DNA of 64,000 nucleotides from Exiguobacterium sp. 9-2 (GCF_036287235.1 NZ_CP142850.1:708001-772000), one strand, 5' to 3'. Positions 27,559 through 37,725 are shown, counted from the first letter of the stretch. A program made the numbers and translations. The notes: generated by a model from the letters alone, not told the origin.

Positions 27559-28122
27559 ATGACATATTTTGGACAGAAGATCCTGCCTTCCGTTAGAAAA
27601 TTAGAAGACTTTGAAAAGATGCTGAAGAGTCCATATGAGTATGGGGTCTTACTCGAAATGCACGTCTCGCGTTTAAAAGCAGTCTATGAGATGGCACATC
27701 GATACGATAAAAAAATGTTTTTGCATATGGATCTCGTCCAGGGGTTAAAAAATGATGAGTACGCGACGGAATATGTTTGCCAAGAACTGAAACCGTATGG
27801 CGTCATTTCGACGAAGGCGAGTGTCATCTTGAAGGCACGTCAAAAAAAGGTCAAGACGATGCAGCGTATGTTCTTACTCGATTCCAGTTCACTTGAAAAA
27901 AGTTATCAACTTATGGAACGCACACAACCTGATTACATCGAAGTATTACCAGGGTTGATGCCGAAGTATATTCAAGAAGTGAAGGAAAAGACAGGACGTC
28001 TCGTATTCGCAGGGGGACTGATTGATACAGTAGAAGAAGTCGAACAAGCGATTGAAGCGGGTGCCTCAAGCATTACGACATCGAATAAGGATTTATGGCG
28101 GCATTTTGAACCACACTCTTAA
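27559..28122 (+). CDS. glpP: Glycerol uptake operon antiterminator GlpP
   Basis: 187 residues. The family blocks LLEMHVSRLKAVYEMAH, FLHMDLVQGLKNDEYA and FAGGLIDTVEEVEQAIEAGA are clear. With bound glycerol-3-phosphate, GlpP binds glp leader RNAs and lets transcription pass their terminators, and stabilises the mRNA. GGGGGAG precedes the ATG by 5 nt. Its targets glpFK and glpD lie directly downstream with matching leaders. Confidence 0.95.
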   Translation: MTYFGQKILPSVRKLEDFEKMLKSPYEYGVLLEMHVSRLKAVYEMAHRYDKKMFLHMDLVQGLKNDEYATEYVCQELKPYGVISTKASVILKARQKKVKTMQRMFLLDSSSLEKSYQLMERTQPDYIEVLPGLMPKYIQEVKEKTGRLVFAGGLIDTVEEVEQAIEAGASSITTSNKDLWRHFEPHS

Positions 28123-28152
28123 TCGGATTGTGAGAAAAATCATTTGGAACGT

Positions 28153-28181
28153 TTGACAGCGTTTTCACCGATTGTTATAGT
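28153..28181 (+). promoter_or_regulatory. glpFK promoter with overlapping cre-like site
   Basis: TTGACA (28153-28158), 17-bp spacer, TATAGT (28176-28181). TGACAGCGTTTTCA at 28154-28167 fits the cre consensus TGWAANCGNTNWCA at all but one base and covers the -35, so CcpA repression is likely. Confidence 0.75.
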
Positions 28182-28185
28182 GATA

Positions 28186-28279
28186 TCAAGTTGATACAAA
28201 GTGACGGAGAAAAGGGAGATTCACGTGTGAGTTCTACTTGAAGAAAATTCAAGTATGAGCTGACGTGGATCTCCTTTTT
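28186..28279 (+). promoter_or_regulatory. GlpP-responsive leader terminator of glpFK
   Basis: The transcript begins with TCAAGTT-N12-CGGAGA, shared with the glpD leader. A 17-bp stem (28210-28226 with 28263-28279, two G-U pairs) ends in five T and encloses an 8-bp hairpin (28235-28255). The shared motif overlaps the upstream arm, as expected if GlpP binding blocks the terminator. Confidence 0.8.
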
Positions 28280-28318
28280 ATGTTGCTTTTTTCACATAAT
28301 AAAAAAGGAGGAACACTT

Positions 28319-29143
28319 ATGTCACCTTTATTAGCAGAATTTTTAGGTACAGCCTTGCTAGTCGCGCTTGGAAATGGTGTTGGCGCAGGCGTTAGCTTAA
28401 CGAAATCGTTCGCGAAGGACGCAGGATGGATCGTCATCACGTTTGCATGGGGATTTGCCGTAGCGATTGCCGCGTATGCCGTTGGTCAATTCAGTGGGGC
28501 ACACCTTAATCCAGCAGTGACGCTTGGTTTAGCATTTGACGGCTCATTTGCATGGGCGGATGTACCAGGCTATATCGTCGCTCAAATCGCCGGCGGGATA
28601 TTAGGTGCAAGTCTTGTTTTCGTGCACTACTTACCACATTGGGCGGAAACGAAGGATCCAGCAACGAAGCTTGGCGTCTTTGCAACGTCTCCAGCGATTC
28701 CATACACATTTGCTAATCTAATGAGTGAAATGATTGCGACGTTCTTACTTGTTATCGGGTTGTTATCAATCGGAGCGAATAAGTTCTCGGATGGTCTGAA
28801 TCCTCTAATTGTCGGCTTCTTGATCGTCAGCCTCGGTATGTCATTCGGAGGTACGACAGGATATGCGATGAACCCGGCGCGGGACCTTGGTCCTCGTATT
28901 GCCCATTTCATCCTACCGATTCATGGAAAAGGATCATCGAATTGGGGTTACTCTTGGATTCCGGTTCTTGGACCAGTTCTTGGTGGAAGTCTTGGCGGAT
29001 TGTTTTATCGTTCGGTCTTCACAGGAAAAGATACACCGGCTTTTTGGATTGTAGGACTTGTGACAATCATCATATTAGGCTTATGCTATAGATTCGGTGT
29101 TCGTCCGAACAAAACAACGTCAGTGAAGTCAAAGTCAGCTTAA
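28319..29143 (+). CDS. glpF: Glycerol uptake facilitator
   Basis: 274 residues, six membrane segments plus the two half-helices with the aquaporin boxes HLNPAVTLG and GYAMNPARDLG (the second carries the Asp typical of glycerol channels). It lets glycerol diffuse in, to be trapped by GlpK. GGAGG lies 8 nt before the ATG. glpK follows 30 bp later. Confidence 0.96.
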   Translation: MSPLLAEFLGTALLVALGNGVGAGVSLTKSFAKDAGWIVITFAWGFAVAIAAYAVGQFSGAHLNPAVTLGLAFDGSFAWADVPGYIVAQIAGGILGASLVFVHYLPHWAETKDPATKLGVFATSPAIPYTFANLMSEMIATFLLVIGLLSIGANKFSDGLNPLIVGFLIVSLGMSFGGTTGYAMNPARDLGPRIAHFILPIHGKGSSNWGYSWIPVLGPVLGGSLGGLFYRSVFTGKDTPAFWIVGLVTIIILGLCYRFGVRPNKTTSVKSKSA

Positions 29144-29152
29144 CTTATTTAG

Positions 29153-30664
<1,512 letters not shown>

Positions 30665-30676
30665 TGTGATCTATGT

Positions 30677-30772
30677 TATAGTAAGGTCAAGTTAATAAAC
30701 CGGTCGGAGAATATGGAGAGACCACAGCAACAGTTGACATAGTCAACGTGTTTGTTGTGGTCTCTTTTTTTT
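30677..30772 (+). promoter_or_regulatory. glpD promoter -10 and GlpP-responsive leader terminator
   Basis: TATAGT (30677-30682) is followed 10 nt later (start to start) by TCAAGTT and then CGGAGA (30705), in nearly the same spacing as the glpF leader. A long stem starting AGAGACCACAGCAA (30717) pairs with TTTGTTGTGGTCTCT (to 30765), encloses a GTTGAC hairpin and ends in eight T. Confidence 0.85.
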
Positions 30773-30797
30773 CGAACCTAAACAGGAGGAACTATTC

Positions 30798-32453
30798 ATG
30801 GCTAACCAACCATTTTCAAGCAAAAACCGTGCAGATGTCTATAATCGATTAACACGTGAAGAACTCGATCTACTTGTCGTAGGTGGCGGGATCACAGGTG
30901 CGGGAATCGCCCTCGATGCGGCGTCACGCGGTATGAAGATTGGCCTCGTCGAAATGCAGGATTTCGCATCTGGTACATCTAGTCGTTCAACGAAATTAGT
31001 CCATGGTGGTCTACGTTATTTAAAACAATTCGAAGTTCAAATGGTCGCTGAAGTCGGTAAAGAACGTGCGATTGTTTACGAAAACGGCCCACACGTTACG
31101 ACACCAGAGTGGATGTTACTTCCGATGCATAAGGGCGGTACATTCGGACCGTTCAGTACGTCAATCGGTCTTCGTGTCTATGACTTCTTAGCAGGTGTTA
31201 AACGTTCTGAATGGCGTACGATGTTATCTGCAAAAGAAACATTAGCAAAAGAACCACTCGTTAAACAACAAGGTCTTAAAGGTGGCGGTTACTACGTCGA
31301 GTACCGCACAGATGACGCTCGTCTAACGATTGAAGTCATGAAAGAAGCAGTCGAACATGGCGCACGTGTCGTCAACTATACAAAAGCAGAAGAAATCATC
31401 TACGATGCTGGAAAAGTCGTCGGGATGCGTGTGACAGACCTCTTGACAGGTGACGTGCATGAAATCCGTGCGAAAAAAGTCGTCAACGCGACAGGTCCAT
31501 GGGTTGATGAATTACGTGAAAAAGATGGCTCGAAAGTCGGGAAACAACTTCGTTTGACAAAAGGTGTCCACGTTGTCATCGATCAATCGAAATTCCCACT
31601 CAAACAAGCGGTCTACTTTGATACACCAGACGGTCGTATGATTTTTGCGATTCCACGTGATGGAAAAGCATACGTTGGTACGACAGATACGTTCTTCGAT
31701 AAAGATACAGCACATCCGAAGTTCACAGTCGAAGATCAAGACTACGTCCTAGACGCGATCCACTATATGTTCCCAGATGTTAAAGTAACAGCGGAAGATA
31801 TAGAATCAAGCTGGGCTGGTGTACGTCCGTTGATCTATGAACAAGGAAAAGACCCTTCTGAAATCTCTCGTAAAGATGAAGTATGGCAATCTGAGTCAGG
31901 TCTCATCACGATTGCTGGTGGGAAATTGACTGGATACCGTAAAATGGGTGAGCACGTCGTTGATCTCGTTGCAAAACTCTTGAAAAAAGAAGAAAATGTT
32001 GCGTATGCACGTTGCTCGACGAAAAACATGCCAATGTCGGGTGGACATGTCGGCGGAGCAAAAGGATTTGCTGAATTCCTAAAAGCTCAAACAGCAACGA
32101 ATGGTCTAACAACAGAGGAAGTTCAATTCTTAGCAAAACGCTACGGTTCGAACCTACCGAAAGTGCTTGAATATGCAACAGCATATGATGCTGCTACGAC
32201 AGATCTTCCACGTTCTGTCTACGCACAACTTCACTATGGTATCGAACATGAAATGGTCGCTCGTCCGATCGACTTCTTCATCCGGCGTACAGGTGCTGTC
32301 TTCTTCGACATCGCTTGGGCTCGTGCTCACAAAGACGCGGTCATCGAAGAAATGAAAACTGTCTTGAACTGGACAGCAGAACAAACAGCTGCTTACACGA
32401 AAGAACTCGATATTGAGATCGAAGATGCAGCACACGCGCTTGTAACAGAATAA
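30798..32453 (+). CDS. glpD: Aerobic glycerol-3-phosphate dehydrogenase
   Basis: 551 residues. The N-terminal FAD site is [19 protein letters not shown], then [17 protein letters not shown]; a C-terminal DAO_C domain follows. It oxidises glycerol-3-phosphate to dihydroxyacetone phosphate at the membrane and feeds electrons to quinone. It has its own promoter and leader terminator. mgsA, about 4.5 kb downstream, could drain excess dihydroxyacetone phosphate. Confidence 0.97.
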   Translation: MANQPFSSKNRADVYNRLTREELDLLVVGGGITGAGIALDAASRGMKIGLVEMQDFASGTSSRSTKLVHGGLRYLKQFEVQMVAEVGKERAIVYENGPHVTTPEWMLLPMHKGGTFGPFSTSIGLRVYDFLAGVKRSEWRTMLSAKETLAKEPLVKQQGLKGGGYYVEYRTDDARLTIEVMKEAVEHGARVVNYTKAEEIIYDAGKVVGMRVTDLLTGDVHEIRAKKVVNATGPWVDELREKDGSKVGKQLRLTKGVHVVIDQSKFPLKQAVYFDTPDGRMIFAIPRDGKAYVGTTDTFFDKDTAHPKFTVEDQDYVLDAIHYMFPDVKVTAEDIESSWAGVRPLIYEQGKDPSEISRKDEVWQSESGLITIAGGKLTGYRKMGEHVVDLVAKLLKKEENVAYARCSTKNMPMSGGHVGGAKGFAEFLKAQTATNGLTTEEVQFLAKRYGSNLPKVLEYATAYDAATTDLPRSVYAQLHYGIEHEMVARPIDFFIRRTGAVFFDIAWARAHKDAVIEEMKTVLNWTAEQTAAYTKELDIEIEDAAHALVTE

Positions 32454-32465
32454 GCGATGAACGCA

Positions 32466-32504
32466 CTAAAGAACCAAGATCAAAACGATCTTGGTTCTTT
32501 TTTC
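32466..32504 (+). terminator. Terminator of glpD
   Basis: AAGAACCAAGATC-AAAAC-GATCTTGGTTCTT stem-loop with T-run. Confidence 0.92.
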
Positions 32505-32599
32505 GCACATATTCGAATCGACCTGGGCGGAAAGATTGCAACTCTGTCTAGAGGCGACTATGCTTAATGTATGAAACTGCACAAAAGGAGAGAACACAG

Positions 32600-33280
32600 A
32601 TGAAAGTAGAAGTATGGTCGGATTATGCATGTCCGTTTTGTTATATTGGGAAGCGTCGTTTAGAACAAGCAATTGCGAACGAAAAGTTGGATGTTGAGGT
32701 CGAATTCAAAAGCTTTGAACTTGACCCAGATGCACCAGCAGTGCCGACGCAAGGGTTATACGAAATTCTTGCTTCGAAATATGGGACGACTCTCGAACAA
32801 GCACGGAATATGTCGCAAGGTGTCGTTGATACGGCACGTCAGGAAGGCTTGCACTACGAGATGGATCGTGTCATCCCAGCCAATACATTCGAGGCTCATC
32901 GCCTGACTCAATTTGCAAAAAAACATGGTAAGATGAATGCAGTATCGGAAGCTTTGTTCACAGCTTATTTCATGAATGGAGAAGATTTGAATGACCCAGC
33001 CATTCTGACGCGGATCGCAGTAGAAGCAGGACTTGCTGAAGCAGATGTCACAGCGTTTCTCGCATCAAAAGAACTGGCGACAGATGTTCGAGAAGAAGAG
33101 GCGATGGCACAACAACTTGGTGTTCGTGGTGTACCGTTCTTCGTCTTCGACCGAAAATATGCTATTTCCGGCGCACAACCAGTAGAAGCATTCGAACAAG
33201 TCTTCACGAAGATCCGCCAAGAACAAACACTTGAAATCATCGCTGAAGGTGATGCGTGTGGTGTCGACGGCTGTAACTGA
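32600..33280 (+). CDS. DsbA-family oxidoreductase (FrnE-like)
   Basis: 226 residues, thioredoxin fold with an inserted helical domain. The active site is DYACPFCYIGKRRLEQ (CPFC), and the cis-Pro loop is RGVPFFVF. No signal peptide, so it acts in the cytoplasm, like FrnE-type 2-hydroxychromene isomerase/disulfide proteins. Start at 32600 has AAAGGAG 9 nt upstream. The C-terminus ends in a second Cys pair (ACGVDGCN). Confidence 0.87.
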   Translation: MKVEVWSDYACPFCYIGKRRLEQAIANEKLDVEVEFKSFELDPDAPAVPTQGLYEILASKYGTTLEQARNMSQGVVDTARQEGLHYEMDRVIPANTFEAHRLTQFAKKHGKMNAVSEALFTAYFMNGEDLNDPAILTRIAVEAGLAEADVTAFLASKELATDVREEEAMAQQLGVRGVPFFVFDRKYAISGAQPVEAFEQVFTKIRQEQTLEIIAEGDACGVDGCN

Positions 33281-33319
33281 TCACATTATGATTCCATCAC
33301 AAAGGAGCACGAAACCCTT

Positions 33320-34309
33320 ATGAAATTCATCTTCCATCCTGAGATTCGCGATGCGCGAATCAATCTCGCTGTCGAAGAATTCATCTTGAACAACCTGAAC
33401 GTCAATGAAGAAGACTATTTCTTGTTTTATATCAACGGTCCATCCATCATCGTCGGAAAAAACCAGAACACGAATGAAGAAGTTAATTTGAAGTATGTCG
33501 AGGAAAACGGCATCCACGTCGTCCGTCGTCTTTCCGGCGGTGGCGCTGTTTATCATGATGAAGGAAACTTGAACTTCAGTTTCTTGACGAAAGATGACGG
33601 TGATTCGTTCAACAACTATAAAAAGTTCACGGAGCCGGTCGTGCAAGCGCTGCATAAACTCGGTGTCGAAGCGGAATTATCTGGACGAAACGATATTCAT
33701 GTCGGAAGCCGGAAAATCAGCGGGAATGCCCAGTTCACGACAAAAGGACGGATGTTTAGTCATGGTACGCTGATGCTCGATTCGAACATCGAAGAAGTCG
33801 TCAATGCGCTTGTCGTCAGTGAAGAGAAGATGCGTTCCAAAGGCATTAAATCGGTTCGGAGTCGTGTCGCGAACATCTCGGAATTCCTGACAGAACCGTT
33901 GACGATGGAACAATTCGTCGATCATCTCCTTGCCTCGATCTATGAAGGGAAAGAGATTGAACGGTATATCTTAACTGAAGAAGACTGGGATAAAGTACGT
34001 GCCATCTCGGCAGAACGTTATGGCAACTGGGAATGGAATTTCGGAAAATCACCGAAATTCGATGTCATTCAAAAAAAACGTTTCCCGATCGGAACGATTG
34101 ACTTCCGATTGAATGTCAAAAAAGGCATCATTGAAGAAGCGAAGATTTACGGTGACTTCTTTGGCGTCGAGGACGCGGAAGAAATCGCACGGGCGCTTGT
34201 AGGTACACGTTATGATCGCGCGTCTCTTCGCGAAGTGCTCGGTCGGTACGAATTGAAAAAATATTTCGGCGCCGTCGAACTTGATGAGGTGCTAGACGTT
34301 TTAGCGTAA
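33320..34309 (+). CDS. lplJ: Lipoate-protein ligase
   Basis: 329 residues. The BPL/LPL fold motif RRLSGGGAVYHDEGNLNFSF and the lysine-bearing DIHVGSRKISGNAQ are typical, and the C-terminal accessory domain (about 245-329) is present. It activates free lipoate with ATP and attaches it to E2 and GcvH proteins. It stands alone; a terminator follows at once. Confidence 0.93.
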   Translation: MKFIFHPEIRDARINLAVEEFILNNLNVNEEDYFLFYINGPSIIVGKNQNTNEEVNLKYVEENGIHVVRRLSGGGAVYHDEGNLNFSFLTKDDGDSFNNYKKFTEPVVQALHKLGVEAELSGRNDIHVGSRKISGNAQFTTKGRMFSHGTLMLDSNIEEVVNALVVSEEKMRSKGIKSVRSRVANISEFLTEPLTMEQFVDHLLASIYEGKEIERYILTEEDWDKVRAISAERYGNWEWNFGKSPKFDVIQKKRFPIGTIDFRLNVKKGIIEEAKIYGDFFGVEDAEEIARALVGTRYDRASLREVLGRYELKKYFGAVELDEVLDVLA

Positions 34310-34320
34310 GTCTTTATGGG

Positions 34321-34358
34321 AAAACTCCTTCTATCAACAGCATAGGGGGAGTTTTTTT
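34321..34358 (+). terminator. Terminator of lplJ whose 3' arm is the next gene's ribosome site
   Basis: AACTCCTTCTAT-CAACAGC-ATAGGGGGAGTT forms a 12-bp stem (two G-T pairs) followed by a T-run, yet GGGGGAG of the 3' arm lies 8 nt before the ATG at 34360. Confidence 0.8.
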
Positions 34359-34359
34359 C

Positions 34360-35247
34360 ATGGGCTATAATAAAGATAACTTTTTAGAAGGTTCGTTGAC
34401 GGACTTTATCGATTTTGAACAGATTTCAAAACAATTACCGAAGACGGAGGACGAACAACCGTTACCTTATTATGAGCGTGATGATTATAAGGCAGCAGGT
34501 AAGCTTGAAGGAAAGGTCGCAATCGTCACAGGCGGCAATTCTGGAATTGGTCGTGCTGTCTCGATTGCTTATGTCCGTGAAGGGGCAAAGGTCGTCATTG
34601 CTTTCTATGGCGATCAAGAGGGAGCAGAAGAAACGAAGGCGCGTCTTGAAGAATTAGGAGGCGAAGTCCTACTTTCTAAAGGAGATATTGGGGACGCAGA
34701 CTACTGTGAAACACTTGTTCAAAAAACGATCGACCATTTCGGTCGCTTAGATATCGTCGTCAACAATGCAAGTATGCAAAAACCAGAAGATAGTCTGAAG
34801 GATATCACGGATGAGTCGATGGAGAAGACGTTCAAGACAAATATCTTCGGAATGATGCGTCTTGCCCGTGCCGCACTACCGCACCTTTCACTTGGTTCTG
34901 CCATCATCAATACAACATCTTCGACAGCATACGAGGGGAACGCATTATTGATCGACTACTCCGCTACTAAAGGAGCAATCGTTAGCTTCACGCGGAGTCT
35001 TTCAATGAATCTGGCAAAAGAGGGAATTCGTGTCAACGCCGTCGCGCCTGGTCCGATTTGGACACCACTCATCACGGAGACGTTCCCGGATGAATCAGTC
35101 AAGACGTTCGGTAAGAATACACCTATGGATCGCCCAGGGCAACCGGCCGAGATGGCATCTGCTTATGTCTTCCTCGCCTGTAACGATTCAAGTTATATGA
35201 CAGGACAGGTCCTTCACTTAAATGGTGGTGTCATCGTTAACGGTTAA
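34360..35247 (+). CDS. SDR-family oxidoreductase (general-stress YhdF/YdaD type)
   Basis: 295 residues. Rossmann motif TGGNSGIGRAVS, then NNAS, catalytic YSATK and the downstream PGPIWTPL. The 40-residue N-terminal extension ending in YKAAGKLEGKVAIVTG is typical of the GS39/YhdF-type SDRs, which are often stress-induced in Bacillus; the substrate is unknown. Its ribosome site lies inside the terminator of lplJ. Confidence 0.85.
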   Translation: MGYNKDNFLEGSLTDFIDFEQISKQLPKTEDEQPLPYYERDDYKAAGKLEGKVAIVTGGNSGIGRAVSIAYVREGAKVVIAFYGDQEGAEETKARLEELGGEVLLSKGDIGDADYCETLVQKTIDHFGRLDIVVNNASMQKPEDSLKDITDESMEKTFKTNIFGMMRLARAALPHLSLGSAIINTTSSTAYEGNALLIDYSATKGAIVSFTRSLSMNLAKEGIRVNAVAPGPIWTPLITETFPDESVKTFGKNTPMDRPGQPAEMASAYVFLACNDSSYMTGQVLHLNGGVIVNG

Positions 35248-35259
35248 AAAGAAACTCGG

Positions 35260-35273
35260 TGAAAACGTTTCCA
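35260..35273. promoter_or_regulatory. cre-like site upstream of the acyl-CoA ligase gene
   Basis: TGAAAACGTTTCCA matches TGWAANCGNTNWCA at all but one base. A TACACT sequence 8 nt further could be a -10, so CcpA repression is plausible. Confidence 0.55.
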
Positions 35274-35287
35274 AAAAGTGTTACACT

Positions 35288-35326
35288 ATCCATACGGTCG
35301 CTTTTGACTACGTATGGATTTTTTTT
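35288..35326 (+). terminator. Terminator or leader attenuator before the acyl-CoA ligase gene
   Basis: ATCCATACG-N14-CGTATGGAT, a perfect 9-bp stem followed by seven T. It may end the SDR transcript. If the TACACT at 35282-35287 is a -10, it would also be the first thing in the ligase transcript. Confidence 0.75.
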
Positions 35327-35332
35327 ACGTAA

Positions 35333-35350
35333 AAAATGAATAGTCATTCA
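35333..35350. promoter_or_regulatory. FadR-like operator
   Basis: AAAATGAATAGTCATTCA matches the Bacillus FadR consensus TGAATGAMTANTCATTCA (recalled, not looked up) at 16 of 18 positions. It lies 21 bp before the acyl-CoA ligase start codon. Confidence 0.65.
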
Positions 35351-35371
35351 TTCGAAAGGGGAATTTTGCTC

Positions 35372-36919
35372 ATGCTTGGATTGATTCAATCCGTTGAGGA
35401 GACAGCTCGAACACATCCGGACACAACGGCGTATGTGTTTGAGGACACGCAAGTCAGCTATCGTGAGTTCGTCGAGAAGTTTCACCGGGCAGCCGGCGCG
35501 CTTGAAGCAAATGGAATTCGAAAGGGCGATCATGTTGCGCTTATCTTAGGGAACAGTCCATCCTTCCTAGTCGCGTACTATGCCATCATGAAACAAGGAG
35601 CTATTGCAATTCCAATCAATCCTACATACACGCCGGATGAAATCGGGTATATCCTGATGAACGGTGATGTGAAAGGGATTTTAGGCATTGCTCCGCTTGT
35701 CGAAGCTGCAAAAGATCGTCTCGTTCATTTACCGAACCTCAAGATTGTCGTCTCTGTTCCCTATGCGGATCAGGAAGGACCAAACGAAACACATCAACAA
35801 GTTACGTTCATCACGCTCGATCGCTGGCTCGAAATCGAACATCCATTGACAGACGTGACGAATGAACTGGATGACATCGCCGTCATTCTCTATACAAGTG
35901 GGACGACAGGAAAACCAAAAGGTGCGATGTTATCGCATCGTAATCTGACGTCAAATGCGCGCTCAATCGGAGATTATCTACACGTATCAAGTAAAGACCG
36001 GACACTTGCCGTATTACCAATGTTCCATGTCTTTTGTTTAACAGTCGTCATCAATGCTTCGCTCGCACATGGAGCCTCAATCATCATTGCTTCACGGTTT
36101 TCACCACAAGAGACGTTTGAGTTAGCGAAAAAAGAACAGGTGACGATTTTTGCAGGCGTACCAACGATGTATAATTTCTTACTGCAAACCGTGAAGGCAC
36201 ATCCGGAATACGCGACCTATTTTGAGTCAACCCGTCTATTCGTCTCAGGAGGAGCGAGTCTTCCAGTACCACTCCTTGAAGCGTTTGATCAGACATTCCA
36301 GTGTCATATCCTCGAAGGATACGGTTTATCGGAAGCATCGCCCGTCACTTGTTTCAATCCGGTCGATGGTGTTCAGAAACCAGGCTCGATCGGTACATCG
36401 ATCGTCGATGTTGAAAACAAAGTTGTCGATGAACTCGGACAGGAATTACCAGACGGTCAGGTCGGAGAATTGATTGTTCGTGGACCAAACGTCATGACGG
36501 GTTATTACAAGATGCCAGAAGAGTCGCAAGCGACGTTACGCGATGGCTGGTTATATACGGGTGATTTGGCTCGTCGTGATGAAGATGGTTATTTCTATAT
36601 CGTCGATCGCAAAAAAGATATGATCATCGTCGGTGGCTATAACGTCTACCCACGTGAGGTCGAAGAAGTGCTCTATCAGCATCCAAATATCATTGAAGCC
36701 GCTGTTATCGGCATACCGGACGAGGAGATGGGCGAAGCTGTCAAAGCATTCGTCGTTGTCCGTGAGACGATGACAGAAGAGGAGGCGCGGACATTCTGTG
36801 GCACATCACTCGCGAAATACAAATGTCCGACACAGATTGAGTTCATCGATCGATTACCTCGTAATACGACCGGAAAGATTTTACGGACCGTGTTGAAGAA
36901 GCAACCGACGAATTCATGA
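35372..36919 (+). CDS. lcfA: Long-chain fatty acid-CoA ligase
   Basis: 515 residues. The AMP-binding signature is ILYTSGTTGKPKGAMLSHRN; GYGLSEASPV, GWLYTGDLARRDEDGYFYIVD and the C-terminal catalytic Lys region PRNTTGKILRT are all present. It activates fatty acids to acyl-CoA for degradation or lipid synthesis. The start at 35372 has AAAGGGG 10 nt upstream. Unlike Bacillus, no fadR, fadB or etf genes follow; a FadR-like operator and a cre-like site precede it. The exact chain-length class is inferred. Confidence 0.87.
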   Translation: MLGLIQSVEETARTHPDTTAYVFEDTQVSYREFVEKFHRAAGALEANGIRKGDHVALILGNSPSFLVAYYAIMKQGAIAIPINPTYTPDEIGYILMNGDVKGILGIAPLVEAAKDRLVHLPNLKIVVSVPYADQEGPNETHQQVTFITLDRWLEIEHPLTDVTNELDDIAVILYTSGTTGKPKGAMLSHRNLTSNARSIGDYLHVSSKDRTLAVLPMFHVFCLTVVINASLAHGASIIIASRFSPQETFELAKKEQVTIFAGVPTMYNFLLQTVKAHPEYATYFESTRLFVSGGASLPVPLLEAFDQTFQCHILEGYGLSEASPVTCFNPVDGVQKPGSIGTSIVDVENKVVDELGQELPDGQVGELIVRGPNVMTGYYKMPEESQATLRDGWLYTGDLARRDEDGYFYIVDRKKDMIIVGGYNVYPREVEEVLYQHPNIIEAAVIGIPDEEMGEAVKAFVVVRETMTEEEARTFCGTSLAKYKCPTQIEFIDRLPRNTTGKILRTVLKKQPTNS

Positions 36920-36926
36920 GTGTTTC

Positions 36927-36955
36927 AAGAACTTCAGGTTTCTGAAGTTCTTTTT
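36927..36955 (+). terminator. Terminator of the acyl-CoA ligase gene
   Basis: AGAACTTCAG-GTTT-CTGAAGTTCT stem-loop with T-run. Confidence 0.85.
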
Positions 36956-36985
36956 CTGTGCATAGACAAGAAGGAGGGGATACGA

Positions 36986-37420
36986 ATGAATATCGCATTG
37001 ATCGCACATGATGAAAAAAAAGATGAGATGATGGGGTTTACACGAGCTTATGCTGCATTCTTCAAGAAAAATACATTGTATGCGACAGGAACGACCGGGC
37101 AACGGATCATGGAAGCGACAGATTTACATGTTCATCGCTGTAAATCTGGACCACTCGGCGGTGATCAAGAAATCGGAGCCCTCGTGGCGCAAGGAAAGAT
37201 CGATATCGTGATTTTTTTACGCGATCCGCTAACGGCGCAACCGCATGAACCGGACGTCTCCGCACTCATTCGATTATGCGATGTGTACGATCTGCCGCTC
37301 GCAACGAATGTCGGAACTGCCGAAATTTTAATCAATGGACTTGAACAAGGACAATTCGATTGGAAGGAAATCATTCGAAAACGTCATGAACTAGAACAAA
37401 AAAAGTTTTTAGATGATTAA
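36986..37420 (+). CDS. mgsA: Methylglyoxal synthase
   Basis: 144 residues. [13 protein letters not shown], the phosphate-binding TGTTGQRI, the [12 protein letters not shown] motif with the catalytic Asp, and [15 protein letters not shown] are all present. It turns dihydroxyacetone phosphate into methylglyoxal plus phosphate, an overflow route when phosphate is low. AAGGAGG lies before the ATG at 36986. In Bacillus mgsA sits elsewhere (with dapB). Confidence 0.96.
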   Translation: MNIALIAHDEKKDEMMGFTRAYAAFFKKNTLYATGTTGQRIMEATDLHVHRCKSGPLGGDQEIGALVAQGKIDIVIFLRDPLTAQPHEPDVSALIRLCDVYDLPLATNVGTAEILINGLEQGQFDWKEIIRKRHELEQKKFLDD

Positions 37421-37434
37421 TTTTGTGAGAACGC

Positions 37435-37489
37435 TTCTCATTTTCGTTTAAGCATGCTATAGTCAGTTTGAGGATGATACTGATTATCA
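37435..37489 (+). promoter_or_regulatory. Promoter with Fur-like box before a small membrane peptide
   Basis: TTCTCA (37435-37440), 17-bp spacer, TATAGT (37458-37463). TGATACTGATTATCA (37475-37489) matches the 7-1-7 Fur box TGATAATNATTATCA at every specified base but one. It covers the predicted start of transcription. A palindrome TGAGAA-CGC-TTCTCA (37426-37440) overlaps the -35. Confidence 0.6.
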
Positions 37490-37516
37490 ATTGCGATGGA
37501 AAAGGTGGCGAAGAAA

Positions 37517-37672
37517 ATGGAGATTCTATTAATGACGGGTGTAACAGTATTGCTAGGAGGCGGCGTTGGATTTTTAACGCACGTCGTGAAAATGGAACGA
37601 CTTCAACAGGTGGCACCTGCGACTTCAAAGAACAAGCAAGTAGCGTATCCAGCGCTCCGTCTCGTCAAATAA
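37517..37672 (+). CDS. 51-aa single-pass membrane peptide, unknown
   Basis: ATG at 37517 preceded by AAAGGTGG 8 nt upstream; ends TAA at 37672. The N-terminal 22 residues are hydrophobic (MEILLMTGVTVLLGGGVGFL), followed by a short basic tail. It has its own promoter with a Fur-like box and its own terminator 20 bp after the stop. I do not recognise a family. The complete gene architecture supports translation; an iron link is only inferred from the operator. Confidence 0.6.
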   Translation: MEILLMTGVTVLLGGGVGFLTHVVKMERLQQVAPATSKNKQVAYPALRLVK

Positions 37673-37691
37673 TAGAAAATTTATGACTTCG

Positions 37692-37725
37692 CCTTTCTTT
37701 TCTTTTGAAAAGAAAGGTTTTTTTG
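37692..37725 (+). terminator. Terminator of the small membrane peptide
   Basis: CCTTTCTTTTC-TTTT-GAAAAGAAAGG with a following T-run. Confidence 0.85.

Noticed and set aside
35336..35371. Upstream in-frame ATG of the acyl-CoA ligase
   Set aside because: It lies inside the FadR-like operator and has no ribosome site; the ATG at 35372 follows AAAGGGG.
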